This document shows, one piece after another, positions 13,499 to 22,925 of a stretch of DNA of 60,057 nt; position 1 is the first letter of the stretch; the number at the start of each line of letters is the position of its first letter. Both the position numbers and the translations under genes were made by a program. The DNA comes from an uncultured Bacteroidales bacterium (lineage in GTDB: Bacteria; Bacteroidota; Bacteroidia; Bacteroidales; UBA932). The stretch spans positions 1 to 60,057 of the forward strand of contig ONMJ01000023.1 of NCBI GenBank assembly GCA_900318955.1, read 5' to 3'. The notes under the pieces were generated by a model. That model was not told the DNA's origin, did not search any database, and saw only the letters and a list, made by a program, of their open reading frames with translations.

Positions 13499-15415
13499 TC
13501 ACTCTGGTAATTCAATGTATTTTTTACTCAGAAGAGAGATACAGTTCTGAGGGTTGTTGGTTGTTATGAAATCAACTCCTTTGCTTATGTAAGTAAGCAT
13601 GTCCGCATCACTGTTTACCGTCCATACATTGACCACCATACCAAGGCTATGAGCTTCGGTAATCCACTCATCCTTAAGTTTTTCCATCTTATAATCAATC
13701 CCCTTTATCTTGTCCGCAGCACACACGGAAGGAGCCTTGTCTCCATTGAGATACTGTACGATCGCCTTCGGCCTGGCGGCGGCAATACGTTTGCAATTCT
13801 CATAGCTGAATGCTATCCAGTCGACCTTGTCATCGAGCCCGTAACGGGTAACCTGGGCCATACAAGAATCCACGCATCGGAAATTTTTGGCATCATCCGC
13901 ATGTGATTTTATCTCAATAACCAACTTCATATCTCCCTTCCGAATCTCTTCGAGGACATCCTTTAGCCTCGGGACCGACTCTCCATTAGATAGACGAACT
14001 GCAGAAAGATCCGAAAAAGAGGAATTCTGGATTACATGACTGAGGGGATCTGTCGGGAAGGACTTATCATGATTGACAACTACTTCCCCATCAGTGGTCA
14101 CCCATACATCTATTTCGGAGGCATACAGTCCTTCGAGCTTCTGAGCCTTCTGTATGGCCTCAATTGAGTTCTCGGGAGCGCCGGTATTGTGAAGCGCACG
14201 ATGGGCAACCACCTGAGTGCCCGTAGCGACATATCCGTCCGCAATCCTCATCATTGCGGATCCGAGCGGGTAAGCAGCGCCGCCGCGAACAAGCATCAGT
14301 CGATAAAGACCGTCCTTGAGTTCGGATGGAACAGTAATGGAGAGATGGTCGGAATAAACCTTAGAAGAAGGATTGAAAACTGTATTCTTATCCTCGCAGG
14401 ATTCCAGCCTCAGAGAATCCCCGCTCCGAAATCCTGTTCCATAGACATTATACCTGTAGAGGGGCTTGATATTGCACTCTCCGAGGAAGGAAAGATCCTC
14501 AATCTCAATTATTTCCTGCTTTGGAGAAGAAGATTCTACCTTGGAATAGAGGGCAGCTGCCTGCTCTGCCGTCAGAGGATCATCATAGACTCTCGCGATA
14601 GCAACATCTCCATTCCAGGCATTGGTCGCATTACTCGTACTTGCGTCTCCGCCGACACCGAACCAATGACAGTTGGAAGAGGAAGGAAATACCATATCTC
14701 CGGGAGCATCAGCAGTCCCTTTCAGTTCCCCGTCCACATAAATATATGATTTCTGCTCAGATTTATTCCAAACCCCGACTACATGATAATACCTGCCTGC
14801 TTCAGGGACAATGTTGCTAGTGGTCCATACCCAATTTGACTTTCCGGTGGTACTGATGTTCGGAAGGAACGTAATCTGAGTGCCTCTTGCAGAATTAGTT
14901 ATGAGAAATCCTGTACCGCCGGACTGCATTGCGCTGAACATCTTGACCTCAGCGGATCCGTCAGAGACCTTGTCCATGCGGAAGAGGCACTCTAGCGAGT
15001 GACCGTCTGAGAGCTTATTCTTTACCGTCTGAGAAGCAGAATAATCCGCCTTTACATAGCCGGAAGCCGCACTGGTCCCGAGACGGTGATTGAAATGGGC
15101 TACATATTTGGAATACTGATCATTATAATAATTGACCATGGGAGCCCCGGCGACATTTGCAATAGTCATCCCTCCCCCGGAAATATCCTTTACAGAGCCG
15201 TCATTATAAAATTCCAAATCCAACAGATCGGCTTTTGGGACCTCAACAGCAGGTACTTCCGGTTCGGTAGGAACGGGTGGTACTTCTTCCTCGGGCGGGG
15301 TCGGTGTAGGCTCGACAGATGGTTTCACCTCCTCACCCGCTCCTTCGCAGGAAACGAGGATTAACGCTGCTGCAAAAGTCAAGGACAAGCTTTTCAAAAT
15401 GGATAGGTTATTCAT
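13499..15415 (-). CDS. lipoprotein: LamG-type lectin domain plus glycerophosphodiester phosphodiesterase
   Basis: A 638-residue surface lipoprotein. The lipobox is LILVSCEG at residues 19-26. A Pro/Glu/Val-rich linker (about 30-60) leads to a concanavalin-like LamG domain (about 65-290, with HSLECLFRMDKVSDGSAEVK and AIARVYDDPLTAEQAAALYS), an Ig-like middle (300-395) and a GDPD TIM barrel (400-638). GDPD motifs are VVAHRAL (catalytic His), ENSIEA, SEIDVWVTTDG and VVNHDKS (second catalytic His). It would hydrolyse glycerophosphodiesters outside the cell. Bacteroidota SusD-type lipid/glycan scavenging genes are not adjacent. Confidence 0.9.
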   Translation of the reverse strand: MNNLSILKSLSLTFAAALILVSCEGAGEEVKPSVEPTPTPPEEEVPPVPTEPEVPAVEVPKADLLDLEFYNDGSVKDISGGGMTIANVAGAPMVNYYNDQYSKYVAHFNHRLGTSAASGYVKADYSASQTVKNKLSDGHSLECLFRMDKVSDGSAEVKMFSAMQSGGTGFLITNSARGTQITFLPNISTTGKSNWVWTTSNIVPEAGRYYHVVGVWNKSEQKSYIYVDGELKGTADAPGDMVFPSSSNCHWFGVGGDASTSNATNAWNGDVAIARVYDDPLTAEQAAALYSKVESSSPKQEIIEIEDLSFLGECNIKPLYRYNVYGTGFRSGDSLRLESCEDKNTVFNPSSKVYSDHLSITVPSELKDGLYRLMLVRGGAAYPLGSAMMRIADGYVATGTQVVAHRALHNTGAPENSIEAIQKAQKLEGLYASEIDVWVTTDGEVVVNHDKSFPTDPLSHVIQNSSFSDLSAVRLSNGESVPRLKDVLEEIRKGDMKLVIEIKSHADDAKNFRCVDSCMAQVTRYGLDDKVDWIAFSYENCKRIAAARPKAIVQYLNGDKAPSVCAADKIKGIDYKMEKLKDEWITEAHSLGMVVNVWTVNSDADMLTYISKGVDFITTNNPQNCISLLSKKYIELPE

Positions 15416-15457
15416 GATAGTTATTAAAATTATTGATGGTTAAAGCTTTTTAGCAAG

Positions 15458-15465
15458 CAAAATTA
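15458..15465 (-). promoter_or_regulatory. -7 box TAATTTTG of the GDPD gene
   Basis: TAATTTTG on the minus strand, 42 bases upstream of the ATG at 15415. Confidence 0.5.
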
Positions 15466-15486
15466 GTGAATTCTCTATTTTTTCCC

Positions 15487-15494
15487 TACTTTTG
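15487..15494 (+). promoter_or_regulatory. -7 box TACTTTTG of folE
   Basis: TACTTTTG, 23 bases before the ATG at 15518. A GTG-initiated longer frame begins within the box and is therefore excluded. Confidence 0.6.
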
Positions 15495-15517
15495 TGCACT
15501 TTTTTAATAAGAGAGCC

Positions 15518-16108
15518 ATGCCATATATCAAAGAAGAGAAATACGATGAGAAAACAACCGCCGAAATAGCGGCCCATGTTGAAGCAATCCTTTCCCTTAT
15601 CGGCGAGGATCCGACACGCGAAGGACTGCTCAAGACTCCGTCAAGAGTGGCCAAGGCCCTCCAATTTCTCACCAAGGGGTATGGCGAGAACGGGAAAGAG
15701 ATTATCAAATCTGCGATTTTTGACGAAAAATACCAGCAGATGGTCATTGTGAAGGACATCGAACTCTTCTCGATGTGCGAGCACCACATGCTTCCGTTCA
15801 TTGGCAAATGCCATATCGCATATATACCGAACGGAAAGATTACCGGCCTCAGCAAGCTCGCCCGTGTCGTAGAGACTTATGCCCGGAGGCTCCAGGTCCA
15901 GGAGAGACTTACCGTAGAGATACGCGACTGCATCCAGGAAGCCCTTCATCCCCTTGGAGTCGCCGTCGTAATCGAGGCCATGCATACCTGCATGTCAATG
16001 CGCGGAGTGCAGAAATCCAACGCTATCACTACTACTTCCGCTTTCTCCGGCGCCTTCCTTAACAGCGCTAAGACCCGTTCCGAGTTCCTCCAGCTCATAG
16101 GAAAATAG
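15518..16108 (+). CDS. folE: GTP cyclohydrolase I
   Basis: A 196-residue enzyme that converts GTP to 7,8-dihydroneopterin triphosphate, the first step of folate (and often queuosine) synthesis. Family motifs: [19 protein letters not shown] near residue 35, [10 protein letters not shown] (zinc ligands Cys and His) near residue 87, [20 protein letters not shown], and [11 protein letters not shown] (second zinc Cys) near residue 160. Full family length. Monocistronic, convergent with htpG. Confidence 0.97.
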   Translation: MPYIKEEKYDEKTTAEIAAHVEAILSLIGEDPTREGLLKTPSRVAKALQFLTKGYGENGKEIIKSAIFDEKYQQMVIVKDIELFSMCEHHMLPFIGKCHIAYIPNGKITGLSKLARVVETYARRLQVQERLTVEIRDCIQEALHPLGVAVVIEAMHTCMSMRGVQKSNAITTTSAFSGAFLNSAKTRSEFLQLIGK

Positions 16109-16157
16109 CCGGAGCGCCCAATGGCACACCGGCTATAATCATTCTCAAGCGATTCGA

Positions 16158-18158
16158 CTATTTCAAGTAGGCGTCAGAGACGACCTTCTGGCTTCTTGCG
16201 ATAAAATCCGAGAGAGCCTTTCCTTTCAGCATGCCACACCCAAGAAGGGCGATATCGGTGAGCTGACGGAGAATCTCATTGTCAGAAGCAAACTTCTCGA
16301 CATCTTCCCTGTGCGCCTTCCTAACCGCCTCTCGTGCCTCACGAGCCTTTGTCTTTTCCTCATCTGAAGCGTCCGAAGGAGCCTCTGCCGGAAGCTCTCC
16401 CTGAGGGGCTACCTCGGCTGATTTCGCCGCCATTACCTTTGCGATCAGAGGATTCTCCATATTGACGGTAACATTGTATGAATCAGGCATTTCTCCATAG
16501 AAGTTCATACCTCCGCCAAGAGCGCTCATCTCGCGATAACGGCGCATGAATTCGCTCTGGGTAATCAGGATAGGCGCAGCATCTTCTCCAAGATTGTCAC
16601 CGCTGACATAATAGTCATTTCCCTTCGGGAGGACTGCCTTGAACATGTTCTCAAGATCATACCGCTCATCCTCTTTCATCTCAAGCTTGACCTTCTCCTC
16701 CTTCGGAATCAGGTTCTCTACCGAATCCGAATCGACCCTTGCGAAGCGAGTGTTCTCAAGCTTCTGCTCAAGGAGGTTGACATAATGGGAGTCGAGCTCA
16801 CAATCCATCAGAAGCACATCATATCCCTTCGCCTTTGCAGCATCGATATAAGCATATTGACTCTCCACATCCGTAGCATAGAGATAGACCACCTTCTTGT
16901 CCTTATCGGTCTGCTCCCCTTCGATAGCTTTACGATACTCCTCGAAGCTGAAGAATTTACCTTCCGTATTCTTCAACAGAGCGAATTTAAGGGCCCTCTC
17001 GCAGAACTTCTCATCCGAAAGCATTCCGTACTCCATGAAGAGCTTTAGATTGTCCCATTTAGCCTCAAAATTGGTCCTGTCGTTCTTGAATATCTCCTCC
17101 AGCCTGTCGGCGACCTTCCTGGTAATATAGGTTGATATCTTCTTTACATTTGCATCGCTCTGAAGATAGCTTCTGGAGACATTCAGAGGGATATCCGGGG
17201 AGTCGATGACTCCGTGAAGAAGGGTCATGAAATCAGGGACGATATTGTCCACATGGTCGGTGACGAACATCCGGTTGCAATAGAGGGAAATCTTATTCCT
17301 GTCGATTGCCATACGGTCCTTGATCTTCGGGAAATATAGAATACCTGTCAGGTTGAACGGGTAATCTACATTGAGGTGGATCCAGAACATAGGTTCTTCC
17401 TTCATCGGATAGAGTTCCCTGTAGAATTTCAGATAGTCCTCATCCTTCAATTCTGAGGGTGTCCTTGTCCAAAGAGGTTCGATATTATTAATGACCTTAT
17501 CTTTGTCGGTATCTACATATTTGCCATCCTTCCATTCCTGCTCTTTGCCGAAAACGATAGGGACAGGCATGAATTTGCAGTATTTACCAAGCAACGACTC
17601 TATCCTCGATTTCTCCGCATATTCTGCCGAATCATCGTCGAGATAAAGGGTTATGACCGTACCGCGGTCGTCTTTTTTACTCTCACCCATCTCATACTCA
17701 GGAGAGCCGTCACAAGACCATTTCACGGCCTTTGAGCCTTCTTTCCAACTGAGGGTATCTATTGTAACCTTCTTTGAAACCATGAAAGCGCTGTAAAAGC
17801 CAAGTCCGAAGTGACCTATGATGCTTCCGATCTGGTCTTTATATTTCTCGAGGAACTCTCCTGCTGAAGAAAAAGCAATCTGGTTGATATACTTATCAAC
17901 CTCTTCTTCAGTCATACCGATACCTTCGTCGATGACCTTGAGGATTTTCTTTTTTTCATCAAGTTCGATTCTCACCTTCGGTTCTCCGAGTTCGCCTTTG
18001 AACTCTCCGGACTGCGCGAGGGCCTTTAATTTTTCAGTTGCATCGACCGCGTTGGCTACCAGCTCGCGGAGGAAGATCTCATGATCGCTGTAGAGGAACT
18101 GCTTGATTACCGGAAATATATTCTCGGTGGTTACTCCAATCTGTCCTTTATTTGCCAT
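16158..18158 (-). CDS. htpG: HtpG, Hsp90 chaperone
   Basis: A 666-residue ATP-dependent chaperone. The GHKL ATPase domain shows EIFLRELVANAVDA (Asn and Asp for Mg-ATP), DEGIGMTEEEV and GHFGLGFYSAFMV. The middle domain follows (LNVSRSYLQSD, KISLYCNRMFV) and a C-terminal dimerisation domain ends QKVVSDAYLK. A charged insertion at about 590-635 (AEAPSDASDEEKTKAREARE) is typical of longer bacterial forms. No MEEVD tail, as expected for bacteria. Monocistronic. An inverted repeat lies about 70 bases upstream. Confidence 0.97.
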   Translation of the reverse strand: MANKGQIGVTTENIFPVIKQFLYSDHEIFLRELVANAVDATEKLKALAQSGEFKGELGEPKVRIELDEKKKILKVIDEGIGMTEEEVDKYINQIAFSSAGEFLEKYKDQIGSIIGHFGLGFYSAFMVSKKVTIDTLSWKEGSKAVKWSCDGSPEYEMGESKKDDRGTVITLYLDDDSAEYAEKSRIESLLGKYCKFMPVPIVFGKEQEWKDGKYVDTDKDKVINNIEPLWTRTPSELKDEDYLKFYRELYPMKEEPMFWIHLNVDYPFNLTGILYFPKIKDRMAIDRNKISLYCNRMFVTDHVDNIVPDFMTLLHGVIDSPDIPLNVSRSYLQSDANVKKISTYITRKVADRLEEIFKNDRTNFEAKWDNLKLFMEYGMLSDEKFCERALKFALLKNTEGKFFSFEEYRKAIEGEQTDKDKKVVYLYATDVESQYAYIDAAKAKGYDVLLMDCELDSHYVNLLEQKLENTRFARVDSDSVENLIPKEEKVKLEMKEDERYDLENMFKAVLPKGNDYYVSGDNLGEDAAPILITQSEFMRRYREMSALGGGMNFYGEMPDSYNVTVNMENPLIAKVMAAKSAEVAPQGELPAEAPSDASDEEKTKAREAREAVRKAHREDVEKFASDNEILRQLTDIALLGCGMLKGKALSDFIARSQKVVSDAYLK

Positions 18159-18227
18159 ATTATAATAATTTTTATGTCTTTCTTTTTCGAGGCTGATTTT
18201 GTCAAAATATGTTCCAAAGGGCCGAAG

Positions 18228-18244
18228 TCTGACAAAGTGTCAGA
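18228..18244. promoter_or_regulatory. inverted repeat upstream of htpG
   Basis: TCTGACA-AAG-TGTCAGA, a perfect 7-bp inverted repeat between htpG and the divergent glycosyltransferase gene. The position and symmetry fit a regulator binding site. It does not match CIRCE (TTAGCACTC-N9-GAGTGCTAA). Role inferred only. Confidence 0.4.
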
Positions 18245-18274
18245 ACAGAGGTGCATTTAGATAACATTTTTTCG

Positions 18275-18282
18275 TATCTTTG
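18275..18282 (+). promoter_or_regulatory. -7 box TATCTTTG of the glycosyltransferase gene
   Basis: TATCTTTG, 33 bases before the ATG at 18316. Confidence 0.55.
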
Positions 18283-18315
18283 CACGCTATCCGAAGTCAG
18301 AATAATTGAAAAAAC

Positions 18316-19479
18316 ATGAGAGTCGGTCTATTCATAGACACCTGGTACCCGATGGTGGACGGGGTGATCAAAGTTGTGGACAATTATGCCAAGAGGCTAA
18401 CACAGTATTGCGATGTTACCGTTTTCTGCACCGAGGCAAAGGGGTATGACCCTGAAGAAGACAGTAAGTTTCCCTATCGAATAGTACGCTGCGGCTCACT
18501 CCCGCTCATGAATTACGACTATACTATACCGACAGCAATTCTTGATCCTAAATTTGACAGCTTGCTTCTGAAAAGCAAACTTGATATCGTCCATATCCAC
18601 TCCCCTTTCACTGTAGGCGCATCGGGAGTCCTGCATGCCAAGCTCCACGGCATTCCCGCAGTAGGAACCCTTCATTCACAGTATAAACAGGATTTCGAGA
18701 AACAAATAAAGGTTAAACCAGTTCTCAATGCCTTCATGAACACAATCATGGGGGTCTTCAATTCTTGCAACGAGTGCTGGGCTGTAAATGACAGTATCAA
18801 GGACCTTTATGTCAATGAATATGGGCTGACCGCTCCATGCAAGGTCCGCCTTAATGCCACGGACCACAAAACCGTTCCCGACAGGGAGGCGGCTGCAGCA
18901 ATTGTCAACGAGACTTATGGAGTTCCCTCCGATGCCACCGTATTACTCTTCGTTGGAAGAATCGACTTTATAAAGAACATCGATTTTATCGTCCGGTCTC
19001 TTTCAAGAGCAAAGAAGATGGGGCTAAGCAATTTTAAGATGCTGTTTGTAGGACGCGGAAAAGACGAAGATTCCCTCAAGGCTGTTATCAAAGAAGAAGG
19101 ACTTGAGGATGAGGTAATTATGTGCGGACTGGTAAGCAGCAGGGAAATGCTGGAGAACCTCTACTCGCGGGCAAAGCTCTTTCTCTTCCCCTCCCTCTAT
19201 GATGCCAATTCACTAGTACAGATTGAAGCAGCCTGCCAAGGGACCCCCACCATCTTCCTTGAAGGCGCACGTACTTCAGCTTCCGTCACTGACGGAGTCA
19301 ACGGCTATATCTGCGCTCCGGGAGAAGACAATTACGCCAGAAAAATCGTTGATATACTCTCCGACCCTGAAGATTACGAAAAGGTCTCTCTGGGTGCCCA
19401 AAGAGACCTGTATCTAGACTGGGATAGCGTAGTCAAAGAAGTCTACGAAGACTACTGCCGCTTTACCGGCAAACAGTAG
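18316..19479 (+). CDS. GT4 family glycosyltransferase
   Basis: A 387-residue GT-B fold enzyme. The N-terminal half opens MRVGLFIDTWYPMVDGVIK, and HSPFTVGASG lies near residue 97 (His of the acceptor site). The C-terminal nucleotide-sugar domain begins LLFVGRIDFIKNIDFIVRSL near residue 212. The EX7E-type motif is replaced by a segment FPSLYDANSLVQIEAACQGT near 295, placing one Glu (QIEAAC) in the usual spot. Such GT4 enzymes glucosylate or mannosylate diacylglycerol or other acceptors; the overall look resembles the 1,2-diacylglycerol 3-glucosyltransferase subgroup. The acceptor is not certain. Confidence 0.88.
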   Translation: MRVGLFIDTWYPMVDGVIKVVDNYAKRLTQYCDVTVFCTEAKGYDPEEDSKFPYRIVRCGSLPLMNYDYTIPTAILDPKFDSLLLKSKLDIVHIHSPFTVGASGVLHAKLHGIPAVGTLHSQYKQDFEKQIKVKPVLNAFMNTIMGVFNSCNECWAVNDSIKDLYVNEYGLTAPCKVRLNATDHKTVPDREAAAAIVNETYGVPSDATVLLFVGRIDFIKNIDFIVRSLSRAKKMGLSNFKMLFVGRGKDEDSLKAVIKEEGLEDEVIMCGLVSSREMLENLYSRAKLFLFPSLYDANSLVQIEAACQGTPTIFLEGARTSASVTDGVNGYICAPGEDNYARKIVDILSDPEDYEKVSLGAQRDLYLDWDSVVKEVYEDYCRFTGKQ

Positions 19480-19492
19480 AATCAATCCGCTA

Positions 19493-21139
19493 TTATTTAT
19501 AGAGGAATCTTCTGATACTCATCTTAGGAGTCTTTTCGAAAGGCTTATCCATCAACTCTACTGCAGCAATCTGGCTGTAGGAAGGGAACTGACGGTTGGC
19601 GCCGCGACGGATATTCTCAGGAATCTCTGCCTTTGCCTCAGGATCGAGAAGGGCCTTGGCGACAGCCTGCTCATCGAGGAAGACGAGGGCGACGAGTTTA
19701 CCGCCCCTGTCGACAACGACACTCTCCATTACATAAGGCTGGTTGTTGACTACAGCCTCAAGCTCCTCAGGATAAATATTCTGTCCGGAAGGACCGAGAA
19801 TCATGTTCTTTGAGCGGCCGCGGATAAAGATATTGCCTTCAGCATCAATAATGCCGAGGTCACCGGTACGAAGCCAACCGTCCTCTGTGAATGCATTAGC
19901 AGTAGCCTCAGGGTTCTTATAGTAACCGATTGTGATATTCTCACCACGAGCCTGGATCTCACCGACAACATGCTGGGGATCGTCGGAATCGATACGTACT
20001 TCTGCTACATCGACAGCCTTGCCGCAAGAACCTGCTACATATTTGGTCCAATGTTCATATGCGAGAAGAGGGCAGGCCTCTGTCATTCCGTAACCGACCA
20101 GATAAGGGAACTTAATCTTCTTGAAAATACGCTCGACCTCCGGATTAAGAGGAGCACCGCCCATGATGAATTCCTGGACATTGCCTCCGAAAGCTGTAAG
20201 AAGCCCTTCGCGAATCTTCTTGAAGATAATCTGGTTGAGCCCGGGGATCTTCATTGCAAACTTAATGGCAGGCTTATCGATAGTCGGCTTAATCTTGGAT
20301 TTATAGATCTTCTCCATAACGAGAGGAACCGTGATAAGAAGATAAGGCTTGACCTCGGCGAAAGCCTTCATAAGAGTTGCAGGGGTCGGAGCTTTACCGA
20401 GCCAGTAGATTGATGTACCGTTGCAGAGAGGATAGATAAACTCGATAACAAGGCCATACATATGTGCCATAGGGAGCATTGAGACCATCTTATCACCTGC
20501 GGGGACATGCCTCTGGCTATAATCCACATTCGCAGAGAAATTGCGGTAAGTGAGCATAACGCCCTTAGGATCACCGGTAGAGCCGGAAGTATAGTTTATT
20601 GTAGAAAGGTTGTCCCAGTTATCGGTCGGGAAGACAACGTCGTCAGGGCCGTATCCGTTTGGATATTTCTTCTTGAACAGATTATCGAGGTCGTCGTAAG
20701 CAGCCTTGATTTTTTCGTCATTGCAGAAAAGAACCTCGAGTGTCTCTACATCGAATACCGCACGGAGTGCCGGCATTTTCGTTATATCTAGTTTTTCCCA
20801 CTTGTCTGCATTGGTAAAGAGCACAATGCTCTCGGAATGGTTGACAAGGCCGGATACGCTTTCAGCAGTGAAATCAGCCAGAATTGGGACGATAACTGTC
20901 TCATATGTATTGACTGCCATATATGCGAAGCCCCAGCGGGCTCCATTGCGCGCCCAAAGAGCAATACGGTCTCCCTTCTTAATCCCGCCTTCTTCGAAGA
21001 GGACATGGAGACGGGCGATTGAAGTAGCCATTTCGGCATAAGTGAGAGACTCGCCTCCAATGGTGTTAAGTGCAGGTTTGTTCCAATACTTTCTTGTTGC
21101 GTTCTGGAGTCTTTCCAGATAATGAGGGTAAGAATTCAT
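19493..21139 (-). CDS. AMP-dependent acyl-CoA synthetase
   Basis: A 548-residue ANL-superfamily enzyme that activates a carboxylic acid, most likely a long-chain fatty acid, to its CoA ester through an acyl-AMP. Motifs: YTSGSTGDPKGVMLTYRNFS near residue 182 (AMP-binding P-loop), LVGYGMTEACPLL near 325, and GWLRTGDLGII near 410. The C-terminal domain carries the catalytic-Lys region (EKTPKMSIRRFLY). I start at ATG 21139, matching the family start and the TATCTTTG box. Divergent from the HAD phosphatase gene. Confidence 0.93.
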   Translation of the reverse strand: MNSYPHYLERLQNATRKYWNKPALNTIGGESLTYAEMATSIARLHVLFEEGGIKKGDRIALWARNGARWGFAYMAVNTYETVIVPILADFTAESVSGLVNHSESIVLFTNADKWEKLDITKMPALRAVFDVETLEVLFCNDEKIKAAYDDLDNLFKKKYPNGYGPDDVVFPTDNWDNLSTINYTSGSTGDPKGVMLTYRNFSANVDYSQRHVPAGDKMVSMLPMAHMYGLVIEFIYPLCNGTSIYWLGKAPTPATLMKAFAEVKPYLLITVPLVMEKIYKSKIKPTIDKPAIKFAMKIPGLNQIIFKKIREGLLTAFGGNVQEFIMGGAPLNPEVERIFKKIKFPYLVGYGMTEACPLLAYEHWTKYVAGSCGKAVDVAEVRIDSDDPQHVVGEIQARGENITIGYYKNPEATANAFTEDGWLRTGDLGIIDAEGNIFIRGRSKNMILGPSGQNIYPEELEAVVNNQPYVMESVVVDRGGKLVALVFLDEQAVAKALLDPEAKAEIPENIRRGANRQFPSYSQIAAVELMDKPFEKTPKMSIRRFLYK

Positions 21140-21163
21140 ATTGTATTTATTAGTACATCTTTG

Positions 21164-21171
21164 CAAAGATA
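21164..21171 (-). promoter_or_regulatory. -7 box TATCTTTG of the acyl-CoA synthetase gene
   Basis: TATCTTTG on the minus strand, 24 bases before the ATG at 21139. It forms a back-to-back pair with 21192-21199. Confidence 0.6.
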
Positions 21172-21191
21172 CGAATTATATTTATTATTCG

Positions 21192-21199
21192 TAACTTTG
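21192..21199 (+). promoter_or_regulatory. -7 box TAACTTTG of the HAD gene
   Basis: TAACTTTG, 20 bases before the ATG at 21220. Confidence 0.6.
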
Positions 21200-21219
21200 T
21201 GCGTCCAATAAGTTACTAT

Positions 21220-22062
21220 ATGAATAGGAAACCGATAGTTGCACTAATCTACGATTTCGACGGAACCCTCTCTCCCGGAAACATGCAAGAGTTCGGGTTC
21301 ATTCAGGCCATCCACCAGACCCCGGAAGAGTTCTGGACCAAGAGCGACGGAATTGCGAAGGGGCAGGATGCAAGCAACATCCTCTCGTACATGAAACTCA
21401 TGCACGATGAGGCTAAGAAGAACGGTATCAAGTTGACAAGAGCGGATTTCCGCCGCTACGGAGCCGACATCAAACTATATGGCGGAGTAAAGGAGTGGTT
21501 CAGCAATGTCAATGAATACGGCAAGTCAAAGGGCGTTCGCATTGAGCACTATATCAACTCCTCAGGACTCAAAGAGATAATTGAGGGCTCCCCTATTGCC
21601 AAGGAGTTCAGACACATCTTCGCCGGCTCATTTATCTACGACGAAAACGGAGAAGCCGAATGGCCGGGAATCGCTGTAGACTATACCGCCAAGACCCAGT
21701 TCCTTTTCAAGATCCAGAAAGGTATTTTCTCCTCAAGAGATGCAAAGAGGGTCAACGAGAGCGTTGCAGAGGAAGACAAGAGAATCCCGTTCACCAATAT
21801 GATCTACTTTGGCGACGGCGACACGGACGTTCCAAGCATGAAGATTGTCAAGATGTTCGGAGGCAACGCAATCGGCGTATACGATCCCCTGAATCCTTCA
21901 AAGAAAGCCTCTGCCGAAAAACTCCAGCGACAGGGTCGAACCAATTTTATCACTCCCGCCGTCTACACCCGCGATAGCAGGACATTCCGCATCGTCGCAG
22001 CCATAATTGACAAGATTAAGGCTGATTCTGAGCTCCAGGCCCTCGCCAAGAGAAAGCGCTAG
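21220..22062 (+). CDS. HAD superfamily phosphatase
   Basis: A 280-residue soluble hydrolase. Motif I is YDFDGTLSPG (nucleophile and acid Asp) near residue 12, motif II is the Ser of INSSGLKEI near 110, and motif IV is YFGDGDTDVPSMKIV near 200, the DxxxD metal site. A large helical cap lies between motifs I and II. The substrate cannot be inferred; the pattern resembles HAD proteins of phosphoserine phosphatase type. ATG 21220 is preferred over an ATG 21 bases upstream (21199), whose first base is the last base of the promoter box. Confidence 0.9.
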   Translation: MNRKPIVALIYDFDGTLSPGNMQEFGFIQAIHQTPEEFWTKSDGIAKGQDASNILSYMKLMHDEAKKNGIKLTRADFRRYGADIKLYGGVKEWFSNVNEYGKSKGVRIEHYINSSGLKEIIEGSPIAKEFRHIFAGSFIYDENGEAEWPGIAVDYTAKTQFLFKIQKGIFSSRDAKRVNESVAEEDKRIPFTNMIYFGDGDTDVPSMKIVKMFGGNAIGVYDPLNPSKKASAEKLQRQGRTNFITPAVYTRDSRTFRIVAAIIDKIKADSELQALAKRKR

Positions 22063-22135
22063 AGAAATACAATAAGAATCGTTTTGCGTCCTCCGGGCAT
22101 GCTTATTGCACGCTTATCTTAAAAGAATAAATACT

Positions 22136-22897
22136 ATGAAAGCAAAATTGATTCTTACTTGTGTGCTGGTGGCTTTGTGCGGCAACGCTTTCGCCCAAGA
22201 CATTATCCGCACCATTGACGGGCGCTCCATAGAGGCCAAAGTCCTCGAAATCAACGACAACGATATCATTTACAAGACTTTCGACAACCCCGACGGCCCG
22301 GACTACCGGCTTTCTATCAGCAGGGTTGCCCGCATCGTTTTTCAAAACGGTACTGAGCAAACCTTTGCCCCTTCATCCATTCTTTTCCCCAGTCCGTACT
22401 CCTATGATCCCTACGGTCCATATGGCCCGCTTGAATACCGCTGGGGACATTATTATGACCGCCGCGGAAGATTATATGGAGAACATTTGCGGGATTATCT
22501 CGGAGTCTCCTTATATGGTAGCGATTATCTTAAAGCAAGCAGCCAGTACCAGTGGGGTCTATGGCTTACCCTCGGAGGAGCCGCTCTCCTGCTCTCTTCG
22601 GTGTCATTCAATGCCATGATGTCTGACTACGATAGAAGTGTCGCCTCGATGAACATGCCGAGCAGCTGGCAAGAAGAAGACAGTCATTCAAGCATGGGAG
22701 CCTACTTCGCTGCTGAAGGCCTCATCGGAGCAGCCTGCATCGGCGTCGGTATTCCTCTCTGGGTCAAGGGCAACAGGAAACTCAATGCCATTGCGGACGA
22801 CTACAACCAGCGATATGGAAGGAATGCCTATGGACATGCCTCCAGCCTCAGCATAGGCTCAACAGCGAATGGTTTCGGCCTCGCACTGAACTTCTGA
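22136..22897 (+). CDS. secreted Bacteroidota protein with C-terminal GIPLWVKG motif
   Basis: A 253-residue protein with a signal peptide (MKAKLILTCVLVALCGNAFAQ). Residues 22-75 (DIIRTIDGRSIEAKVLEIND, then SISRVARIVFQNG) form a small beta domain frequent in Bacteroidota envelope proteins. A Tyr/Pro/Gly-rich middle (about 85-115) is followed by two hydrophobic segments (LWLTLGGAALLLSSVSF and EGLIGAACIGVGIPLWVKG) and a tail with DDYNQRYG. The next gene shares this last module, so the two are related. Function unknown; an envelope location is likely. Confidence 0.75.
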   Translation: MKAKLILTCVLVALCGNAFAQDIIRTIDGRSIEAKVLEINDNDIIYKTFDNPDGPDYRLSISRVARIVFQNGTEQTFAPSSILFPSPYSYDPYGPYGPLEYRWGHYYDRRGRLYGEHLRDYLGVSLYGSDYLKASSQYQWGLWLTLGGAALLLSSVSFNAMMSDYDRSVASMNMPSSWQEEDSHSSMGAYFAAEGLIGAACIGVGIPLWVKGNRKLNAIADDYNQRYGRNAYGHASSLSIGSTANGFGLALNF

Positions 22898-22925
22898 AAT
22901 GAACATCAAGTAGTTTAAGCAAAAC

